Shown here piece after piece: positions 57,958-64,000 of a stretch of DNA of 64,000 nt. Position 1 is the stretch's first letter. Every line of letters starts with the position of its first letter. Where the stretch lies: NCBI RefSeq assembly GCF_031456545.1, contig NZ_JAVDUV010000002.1, positions 1,145,814-1,209,813 on the forward strand, read 5' to 3'. The translations under genes were made by a program, and so were the position numbers. The notes beneath the pieces were generated by a model. That model saw only the letters and a program-made list of their open reading frames with translations. It did not search any database and had not been told where the DNA came from. Origin of the DNA: Agromyces sp. 3263. Lineage in GTDB: Bacteria; Actinomycetota; Actinomycetes; Actinomycetales; Microbacteriaceae.

Positions 57958-59655
57958 TCACTCGGCCGGCAGCAGCAGGATCCCGTCGTCGATGAGCGCG
58001 CGCACGGCGGGCAGCAGGTCGGTCGCGAGCGCCGTTGCGTCCACGTCGAGGAGCTGCGCCAGGGCCGCGACGATCGCGCCGACGGAGAGCTCGCCGTCGC
58101 ACGCACCCACCAGCGCGGCGAGGCCGGTGTCGAGGGTGATCGTGCGTCCGAAGCCGCCGCCCTGGCGCAGCAGCATCGCCGTGGGGTCGTCGTCGCCCGG
58201 CCAGTAGTGCCGCTCCTCGGTCACGTCGCCGGCGACCGTCAGCCGCACGGCGGCGAGCGCGGTGTCATCGAGGACCGCCTGGCGGTCGTGCGCGTCGAGG
58301 CAGTCCGCAAGGTGCGTGCCGAGGCCGTCGGGATGGCTGCCGAGCGGCCCGTAGCGGCGCTCGAACCGCGCGAGGCGCGGGGCAGCAGGCGCACCCTCGA
58401 CCTCGGCCGCCGCATCCGCCGACGATCCCGGATGCCGCAGCAGCACGTATCCGAACCCGATCTCCCGCACGCCCCTCCGCTGGAAGTCATCGAGCCAGGC
58501 GTCGTAGAGCCGGTCGAACTCCGGCGTGCCCGGGCGGGTGCCGCCGTCGCGGATCCACGTCTCCGCGTACTCGGTCACCCGCTGCAGCTCGCGCTCGACG
58601 ATCCAGTGGTCGAGGCGGCCCGCCCAGTCGCGCACGCGCTCGAGCCCGTCGGCCGTGCCGCGCTCGCCCTCGCCGTCGTCGTCACCGACGCCGCCACCCC
58701 CGTGGCCCCGGTACTCCCAGTTGCCGAGCAGCTGCGCGATCCCGCCGGGCTCGAGGTGGTCGGCCGCGCCACGCAGCACCGCCTCGACGATGCCGTCGCC
58801 GACCATGCCGCCGTCGCGATACTCGTACTCGGGCACGCCGGCCACCCTCGGGGTGATCACGAAGGGCGGGTTCGACACGATCCGGTCGAACCGTTCCCCG
58901 GCGACCGGCTCGTAGAGGCTGCCGAGGCGGAACTCCACGCCCTCGATGCCGTTGAGCGCGACGTTGAGCCGTGCGAGGGCCAGCGCACGCTCCGAGATGT
59001 CGGTGGCGACGACCCGGTCGGCGAACCGCGACGCATGCATGGCCTGGATGCCGCACCCAGTTCCGAGGTCGAGCACGGTTCGTGCAGGTCGCGGGATGAT
59101 GAGCCCCGAGAGGGTCATCGACGCACCGCCGACGCCGAGCACGTGCTGCTCGCCGAGGGCATGCCCGAGCGCCATCTCGCCGAGGTCGGACACGATCCAC
59201 CAGTGCCCCTCGCCGAACGCGTCGGCGAACGCGTACGGCCGCAGGTCGAGCAGCGGGCGAACGGATGCCCCACGCCCGCCGTCCCGGCCGCGAGCGCCGA
59301 GCCCACCGCCGCCCGACCCGGGCACGCGGGCGAGCAGCCCGAGTTCCACGGCGCCTTCGACCTCGAGCGTCGGCAGCGCGTGGGCGGCATCCGACTCCGG
59401 CACGCCGTCGCCGAGCACGAAGAGCTCCGCGAGCGTCGCGAGATCTGCGGATGCCCCGTGCGCGGCGCGCTTCGCCTCGAGCACCCGGCGCGCCGGAACG
59501 CGTTCGCCGCGGTGCAGGGCGGCCGCGGCATCCGGTCCCCAGAGCGCCTCCAGGGCGCCGACCGTGAATCGAGCCGCGGCGAGGTCGTCGCGCAGGCGCC
59601 CGACCGCGTCGCGTCGGAGGGCGTCCACCCGCGCCGGGTCGTCGTCAGTACTCAC
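57958..59655 (-). CDS. Two-part class I SAM-dependent methyltransferase
   Basis: 565 residues. An N-terminal helical domain (about 1-130, ALWGPDAAAALHRGERVPARRV) precedes a methyltransferase: TVLDLGTGCGIQAMHASRFADRVVATDIS, and the NPPF-type motif RIVSNPPFVITPRVAG, as in HemK/PrmC-like N5-glutamine or N6-adenine enzymes. A C-terminal domain from about 370 (WAGRLDHWIVERELQRVTEYAETW) is fused. The substrate is unknown; the NPP motif implies an amide or amine nitrogen target. GTG at 59655 with TTGAAT 6 nt upstream. Confidence 0.86.
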   Translation of the reverse strand: MSTDDDPARVDALRRDAVGRLRDDLAAARFTVGALEALWGPDAAAALHRGERVPARRVLEAKRAAHGASADLATLAELFVLGDGVPESDAAHALPTLEVEGAVELGLLARVPGSGGGGLGARGRDGGRGASVRPLLDLRPYAFADAFGEGHWWIVSDLGEMALGHALGEQHVLGVGGASMTLSGLIIPRPARTVLDLGTGCGIQAMHASRFADRVVATDISERALALARLNVALNGIEGVEFRLGSLYEPVAGERFDRIVSNPPFVITPRVAGVPEYEYRDGGMVGDGIVEAVLRGAADHLEPGGIAQLLGNWEYRGHGGGGVGDDDGEGERGTADGLERVRDWAGRLDHWIVERELQRVTEYAETWIRDGGTRPGTPEFDRLYDAWLDDFQRRGVREIGFGYVLLRHPGSSADAAAEVEGAPAAPRLARFERRYGPLGSHPDGLGTHLADCLDAHDRQAVLDDTALAAVRLTVAGDVTEERHYWPGDDDPTAMLLRQGGGFGRTITLDTGLAALVGACDGELSVGAIVAALAQLLDVDATALATDLLPAVRALIDDGILLLPAE

Positions 59656-59695
59656 CGCACCATTCAACCGCACGGCCCCCGTGCGACTGCGCCCC

Positions 59696-60280
59696 TCAGC
59701 GGGTGGCGAGCTCGAGCACGAGCGGGAACGGGCCGTAGCCGTCGTCCATCGTGAGGTGGCCGCCGTCCTCGACGGCGACGTAGTCCAAGTCGAACGGGGT
59801 CGCGTACACGATGTCGGCACCGGCAGGGCAGAACGGGTCGTCGGCACTCGCGACGACGACGCCCCGCTCGAGCACGGCATCGGCGTGCGCCACGGGGAGC
59901 GCCCCCGGCTCGCCGAATCGGGCGAACGCCGCGATCTCGGGGATGCCGCTGAGCACGTCGGGCGCCGCGGGTGCGACCAGCACGACCCTCCGCGCGACCG
60001 CGCCGACCTCGCCCCGCTCGCCGCGGCGGGCGAGATACGCAAGCCAGAGCAGGCAGCCGAGGCTGTGGGCCACGACGGTGAGCGACGCGGCATCCGTCGC
60101 CTGCAGCTCGGACTCCACCGCGTCGAGCCACTCGTCGAGCACCGGTGCATCCGGTTCCGGCAGCTGCGGGTACCGCACGCTCACCCCGCGGGAGGCCAAC
60201 TCCTCCGCGAGCCAGCGCTGCCAATGACCCTCGGGGCGGCGGTTCTGCCACCCGTGCAGGATCAGGATCTCCTCGGCCAT
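59696..60280 (-). CDS. RBBP9/YdeN-family alpha/beta hydrolase
   Basis: 194 residues. EEILILHGWQNRRPEGHWQRWLAEELASRG opening, nucleophile elbow TVVAHSLGCLLWL (GxSxG), Asp in ASADDPFCP and His in EDGGHLTMDDGYG complete a triad. Substrate unknown. ATG with GAGGGGAGC upstream. Confidence 0.9.
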   Translation of the reverse strand: MAEEILILHGWQNRRPEGHWQRWLAEELASRGVSVRYPQLPEPDAPVLDEWLDAVESELQATDAASLTVVAHSLGCLLWLAYLARRGERGEVGAVARRVVLVAPAAPDVLSGIPEIAAFARFGEPGALPVAHADAVLERGVVVASADDPFCPAGADIVYATPFDLDYVAVEDGGHLTMDDGYGPFPLVLELATR

Positions 60281-60341
60281 GCCGCTCCCCTCGACGAATC
60301 CGGTCCATTCAAGCAGCGGGGCGGGCCTTGCCGCAGCGAGG

Positions 60342-60426
60342 CGTCACACTCGCGTCACCTGGCGTCCACGTGCCGTCACTCGCCGTAACCCGCCCGTCAC
60401 ACGGTGCACGTAGCGTTGGATACGAT
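60342..60426 (+). promoter_or_regulatory. Six helically phased GTCAC-type repeats upstream of the orphan gene
   Basis: GTCAC at 60343, 60354, 60375 and 60396, GTCCA at 60364 and GTAAC at 60385: successive spacings of 11, 10, 11, 10 and 11 bp, average 10.6. After the last, TAGCGT (60411-60416) or TACGAT (60421-60426) can serve as -10. The pentamer and spacing recall MtrA-type response-regulator sites. Confidence 0.72.
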
Positions 60427-60449
60427 CGAAGAGCGAGGGGAGGTCGCAG

Positions 60450-60782
60450 ATGGCTGACGCGCCGACGCTGGAGCGCCTGCGACAGGATGCACGAGACGAG
60501 CTGGCCGCACTCATCGAGCTGCGATGCCGTCTCGGCGAAGATCCGTGGGTCTTCCTCCCCGACCTGCCCTCGGTCGACGAGCAGGTCGTCGCCACGCTGC
60601 GCGAGGAACGTCTGCACTCCGATCGGTGGAGCCCGGCGCGCTCCCGCGCGTATCATCCGGCCGCGCGCGACGGCGACGCGGCACGGTTCGAGTACGAGCT
60701 CCTGCGGGAGATCGCCCTCGACCACCCCGAGCTCAGCGCGGCGGTATGGACGGTGCTCGACCGTGTTCCGTCAGCCTGGTGA
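60450..60782 (+). CDS. Conserved-looking protein of unknown function
   Basis: 110 residues, helical and charged: LRQDARDELAALIELRCRLGEDPWVFLPDLPSVDEQVVATLREERL and a Trp-ending C-terminus (AVWTVLDRVPSAW). I do not recognise the family. Real-gene evidence: GAGGGGAGG ribosome-binding site at proper distance, plausible promoter, coding-like third positions, and an elaborate repeat array upstream. Its last 50 bases overlap the end of the convergent pnuC gene. Confidence 0.72.
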   Translation: MADAPTLERLRQDARDELAALIELRCRLGEDPWVFLPDLPSVDEQVVATLREERLHSDRWSPARSRAYHPAARDGDAARFEYELLREIALDHPELSAAVWTVLDRVPSAW

Positions 60783-61416
60783 CGCGCTGCACGCGCATCC
60801 AGGTGATGAATCCGAAGATCGTGAACGCGCCGTAGAAGACGTAGAGCAGCGCTGAGGCGTAGTACCCCGCGCTGATGAGCAGCGGCACGCCGACGACGTC
60901 GACCGCGACCCAGATCAGCCAGAACTCGGTCCAGCCCTTGGCCATGCCGTACGTGGCGAGCAGCGACCCCATGAAGATCCACGCATCCGCCCACACGGGC
61001 TCGAACGAGCCGAGCGCCCGGAAGAGCGGCGTGAGCAGCAGGGTGCCGCCGACGAGTGCGACGCCGAGCAGGATCCGGGCACGGGTGCCGGCCCATCGCG
61101 GGTCGACCGCGTTCTCGCTCACCTGGCTGTGCCGCGACCAGCGCACCCACCCGTAGATCGAGACGATGATGAACATGACCTGCCGGGAGGCCTGCCCGAG
61201 CAGGTTCACGGGGTTCGGCGTGTCGAAGACGGCGCCGAGGAACACCGTGAAGAGCAGCACGTTGCCGATGATCCCCACCGGCCAGGCCCACACCTTGCGA
61301 CGCAGTCCGCCGAGGGCACTCGCGAGGCCGAAGAGGTTGCCGACGATCTCGCGCCAGAGGATCACCTGGTCGCCGATCACCAACTGGGCGTCGAAGAGCC
61401 ACTCGATGGGATTCAC
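60733..61416 (-). CDS. pnuC: Nicotinamide riboside transporter PnuC
   Basis: 227 residues, seven membrane helices. NLFGLASALGGLRRKVWAWPVGIIGNVLLF opening, WVRWSRHS, and TEFWLIWVAVDVVGVPLLISAGYYASALLYVFY are PnuC hallmarks. Imports nicotinamide riboside for NAD synthesis. GTG start overlaps the DUF3054 stop by 4 bases. No NAD riboswitch seen upstream of the pair. Confidence 0.9.
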   Translation of the reverse strand: MNPIEWLFDAQLVIGDQVILWREIVGNLFGLASALGGLRRKVWAWPVGIIGNVLLFTVFLGAVFDTPNPVNLLGQASRQVMFIIVSIYGWVRWSRHSQVSENAVDPRWAGTRARILLGVALVGGTLLLTPLFRALGSFEPVWADAWIFMGSLLATYGMAKGWTEFWLIWVAVDVVGVPLLISAGYYASALLYVFYGAFTIFGFITWMRVQRVTRLTEHGRAPSIPPR

Positions 61417-61823
61417 GAGGCGTCCGCCGTTGCACGGGTCGGTCGGCGCAGCCGGGCGATGAGGGCGGCGACCGCCCGCCAGCCGATGAGCATGACGGCG
61501 AGCGTGACGCCGGCGACGATGACGAACGCCGGTTGCACGCCCTGGCCCGACGCGAGGCGGAGCAGCATGCCCATGACGAGCGTCGCGGCCCAGACCAGCA
61601 CTCCCGTCGGCCAGACGGCGAGCGGATGCCGCCACGCGGTCGCCGCGAGCCATCCCACCCCGAGCCCGGCGAGGAACGGCCATGCGGTGGTCCACACGCC
61701 CGCGGCGTCGAGCCCCTCGGCGTGGCTGGAGCGGCCGATGACGGCGAACACCACCACGAGGACGACGTCGAGCAGCAGGGCGCCGACGGTCCCGGCCGTG
61801 CCGGTACGCGCGCGATCGTTCAT
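61413..61823 (-). CDS. DUF3054 membrane protein
   Basis: 136 residues, four hydrophobic helices. LLLDVVLVVVFAVIGRSSHAEGL then TAWPFLAGLGVGWLAATAWR is the DUF3054 signature. Function unknown. Coupled to pnuC by 4-base overlap, hinting at a transport role. Confidence 0.85.
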   Translation of the reverse strand: MNDRARTGTAGTVGALLLDVVLVVVFAVIGRSSHAEGLDAAGVWTTAWPFLAGLGVGWLAATAWRHPLAVWPTGVLVWAATLVMGMLLRLASGQGVQPAFVIVAGVTLAVMLIGWRAVAALIARLRRPTRATADAS

Positions 61824-61863
61824 GGCACCATCGTACGGACCGCCGCCGGGCGCCGCGGCCGCC

Positions 61864-63777
61864 TCAGCTCCGGGACGCGAGTTCCTCCAGCGCCGGCCCG
61901 TCGTGCACGGGCAGCGCGCAGACGAAGGAACGACACCGGTAGGCGGTCGCCACGCCGTCGTGCACGGTCCTGCCCTCGAAGACCTCGAAGCCGGCGTCCG
62001 CGAAGGCACGGGCCTGCCCTTCCGTCACGACGGTGGCGACGGATGCCGCGTGCCGGCGCGTCGCCGTCACCAGGCCCGCCGATCCGCCCGTGTCCGCTCC
62101 CACGGCACCGCCCGCGCCGTCCTCGGCCACGCCGTCGGGGACGACCGTCACGACCTGCACGAGCGGAGCGTCGAGGCGGGCCATGAGCGCCAGCGCGCCG
62201 CCGAACGCGATGGGCCGCTGCACCGCCATCCCTGCCACGGATCCCATCGCGCGTTCGGCGAACTGGCGGTATCGGTCGCCGGCGCCGAGGGCGAAGAGCC
62301 GCCACGCGGCGTCCGCGCACGCGGTGAGCCCCGACGGCGTCGCACCCTCCGCAGGATCGGACGGCAGCGCCAGCCCATGGGCGACGAGCACCGGATCCCC
62401 GCCGGACGGCGCCGCGAACGGCACGACGGCGTCCTCCGGTGCGGCGGATGCCGCGCGGTCGATCAACTCGCGCGCGAGCACCGCGTACCCGGCATCGCCG
62501 GTGGCGCAGGCGAGCTCGAGGAGTCCGCCGGCGAACATGCCCGTGTCCTCGAGCGTCGCCGCCGCCGTGGATGCCTCCCCATCGAGCGACGCGCGCACCA
62601 GCGTCCCGTCGTCACGCACGTGGTGATCGCGGAGGAAGTCGGCCGCACGACGAGCCGCCCCGACCGCGCGGTCATCACCGAGGACGAAACCCGCGCGGGC
62701 GAGGGCTCCGACCGCCAGGCCGTTCCACCCGGTGAGCACCTTCTCGTCGAGTGCCGGCGGCTCGAGCTCGGCGCGGGCGTCGGCGCCCAGCCGGTAGTAC
62801 CCGCCCTCGTTGCGACGCCCGTCGATGGTGCTCTCGGAATCCTGGGCGCTCGCGAATCCCCCGTCGGGCAGCTGCATCCGCCCGGTCAGGAAGTCGATCA
62901 CGCCCATGGCCAGCGATCGGAGGAACGCCGGCGGATCGTCGCCGGTGGCCAGGTCCGCCGCGACGCCGAGGAGCAGCGCATTGTCGGTCAGCATGCGCTC
63001 GTAGTGCGGCTCGCCCCAGTCCGCGCGGGTGGCGTAGCGGAAGAACCCGCCCTCGACGGGGTCGCGGAGCGGCGACGCCCCCATGAGTCGCAATGTCCGC
63101 TCGGCCAGCCGACGGCCCTCCCCTCCGGATGCCGCGAGGAAGGCCAGCACGGGCGCGACCGGGAACTTGGGGGCGGTGCCGAACCCGCCGTGCAGCCGGT
63201 CCTCGTCGTCTGCGAGCGTGCGCACGGCCTCCTGGAGTTCGGCTCGCCCGGGGAGCGCGCCGGCGGTCGAGGCGACGGATGCCGCAGCGAGGGCCTGTCC
63301 GACGGCGTCGGCGGTCTCCTCGAGGTCCCGGCGCCGTTCGCGCCACGCCTCGTCGACGGCCGCGAGCACCTCGGCGAAGGCCGGAACGCCTCGCACGGGC
63401 CGCGGCGGGAAATACGTGCCGGCGTAGAACGCGCGGCCGTCGGGCGTCGCGAACACGGTGAGCGGCCACCCGAGCTCTCGCGTGAACGCGGAGGCGGCCG
63501 CGAGGTAGCTCGCGTCCACGTCGGGGTGCTCCTCGCGGTCGACCTTGATCGCGATGAACCGCTCGTTGAGCACCGCGGCGATCGCCGGATCGCTGAAGCT
63601 CTCACGTGCCATCACGTGGCACCAGTGGCAGGTGGCGTAGCCGATCGACACCAGCACCGGAACGTCGCGTTCGCGTGCGGCGGCGAACGCGGACTCACCC
63701 CAGGGATGCCAGTCCACCGGGTTGTCGGCGTGGCTCCGCAGGTACGGACTCAACGCCTCCTGCAGTCGATTCCCCAT
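61864..63777 (-). CDS. YyaL-type thioredoxin-domain protein (DUF255)
   Basis: 637 residues. N-terminal thioredoxin-like domain with [15 protein letters not shown] (redox CHWC, about residue 50), [19 protein letters not shown]-terminal (alpha/alpha)6 barrel similar to AGE/N-acylglucosamine epimerase family, with CEG-like segments. This matches YyaL/spermatogenesis-associated protein 20-type architecture; function unknown. It stands alone between DUF3054 and the rRNA operon. Confidence 0.92.
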   Translation of the reverse strand: MGNRLQEALSPYLRSHADNPVDWHPWGESAFAAARERDVPVLVSIGYATCHWCHVMARESFSDPAIAAVLNERFIAIKVDREEHPDVDASYLAAASAFTRELGWPLTVFATPDGRAFYAGTYFPPRPVRGVPAFAEVLAAVDEAWRERRRDLEETADAVGQALAAASVASTAGALPGRAELQEAVRTLADDEDRLHGGFGTAPKFPVAPVLAFLAASGGEGRRLAERTLRLMGASPLRDPVEGGFFRYATRADWGEPHYERMLTDNALLLGVAADLATGDDPPAFLRSLAMGVIDFLTGRMQLPDGGFASAQDSESTIDGRRNEGGYYRLGADARAELEPPALDEKVLTGWNGLAVGALARAGFVLGDDRAVGAARRAADFLRDHHVRDDGTLVRASLDGEASTAAATLEDTGMFAGGLLELACATGDAGYAVLARELIDRAASAAPEDAVVPFAAPSGGDPVLVAHGLALPSDPAEGATPSGLTACADAAWRLFALGAGDRYRQFAERAMGSVAGMAVQRPIAFGGALALMARLDAPLVQVVTVVPDGVAEDGAGGAVGADTGGSAGLVTATRRHAASVATVVTEGQARAFADAGFEVFEGRTVHDGVATAYRCRSFVCALPVHDGPALEELASRS

Positions 63778-63871
63778 GCCACCAGCGTAAACGCGAGCGA
63801 CCCGCGCAGGAGGGGATTCGTCCGGCCGCTGGTCGGAAGGCTGGAGCGCCCAGACAACATCGCGTTAAACA

Positions 63872-63903
63872 AAGAGAGCCACCCAGCAATGGGTGGCTCT
63901 CTT
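63872..63903 (-). terminator. Rho-independent terminator of the rRNA operon
   Basis: Perfect 13-bp stem (AAGAGAGCCACCC with GGGTGGCTCTCTT) and 6-nt loop, followed on the minus strand by TTTGTTTAA. It lies 8 bp past the 5S end. The only classic T-tract terminator in the window. Confidence 0.93.
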
Positions 63904-63911
63904 CGAATGAA

Positions 63912-64000
63912 TGTCCGGCGGTGTCCTACTCTCCCACAGGGTCGCCCCTGCAGTACCATCGGCGCTGCGAGTCTTAGCTTCCGGGTTCGGAATGTGTCCG
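63912..64000 (-). rRNA. rrf: 5S ribosomal RNA, partial (3' part)
   Basis: The minus strand ends GTAGGACACCGCCGGAC, the standard 5S 3' end, preceded by GGGGCGACCCTGTGGGAGAG and the conserved CGAAGCTAAG-type helix region (CCGGAAGCTAAGACTCGCAG). About 89 of roughly 117 nt are inside the window; the 5' part and the 23S gene lie beyond the right edge. Confidence 0.95.

Overview
The window is very GC-rich DNA (third codon positions almost all G or C) with dense, short-spaced genes, frequent 4-base ATGA/GTGA overlaps and many start codons sitting 6-7 nt behind a TANNNT box. With the gene set (actinobacterial-type Pmt, short MetRS, Mfd-MazG, prs-glmU-tRNA-Gln, DUF202, DUF4287, DUF3054, BTAD regulators), this points to an actinobacterium, most likely family Microbacteriaceae (Agromyces or a close relative). 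That placement is inference from gene content and style, not from a search. It is chromosomal: housekeeping genes throughout, and the right edge enters an rRNA operon (5S on the minus strand, followed by its terminator).

Layout. 1-3.7 kb: a truncated AbiEi/DUF559-type protein, hisS, a SnoaL-like protein and an NAD-dependent epimerase. 3.7-20.3 kb: mazG, nhaA, mfd, an RNase HI with a C-terminal extension, rplY-pth, the gluconate pair gntK/gnd (divergent), DUF202 membrane proteins, an acyl-CoA ligase with an HTH gene, then tRNA-Gln-glmU-prs. 20.3-24.6 kb: an ArsR/AHSA1 pair, MarR, and the methionine importer metQNI with palindromes upstream. 24.6-37 kb: ABC-F ATPase, a second DUF559-type gene flanked by two copies of a long palindrome, ispE, DUF4287, metG-tatD-ksgA, an oxidoreductase, rsmI, a monooxygenase, and pmt with a YeiH-type transporter. 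Much of this set (metG, tatD, ksgA, ispE, acyl-CoA ligase, pth, rplY, prs, glmU, tRNA-Gln, mfd, mazG, rsmI, pmt) is also clustered in mycobacteria, so this is an ancestral block with rearrangements and insertions.

38-52 kb is the accessory and regulatory part: a four-gene translationally coupled operon (two MDR dehydrogenases, an XRE regulator, a DUF2178-like membrane protein) with a consensus promoter flanked by two matching operators; a guanidinium exporter gene preceded by a guanidine-III riboswitch; metY with a CoA-binding protein; an HTH/Clp-N pair with a leaderless promoter inside a 20-bp palindrome; a 1080-residue BTAD/NB-ARC (SARP-type) regulator; and next to it a DrrAB-type exporter whose promoter carries three GTGAGC(G/C) heptamers at 11-bp spacing, 8 bp from a -10 box, the arrangement known for SARP activators. 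52-64 kb: tandem GNAT, sdaA, two rhodanese-type proteins, M18 aminopeptidase, a J-domain/NERD protein, a two-part methyltransferase, a small hydrolase, a 110-residue orphan behind six GTCAC-type repeats in helical phase, pnuC, DUF3054, a YyaL-type thioredoxin-domain protein, and the end of the rRNA operon.

The strongest unexpected signals are regulatory: the SARP-like operator, the six-fold GTMAC array, the guanidine-III switch, the intergenic palindrome family found three times downstream of genes, glmU starting one base after a tRNA, and pervasive leaderless starts.
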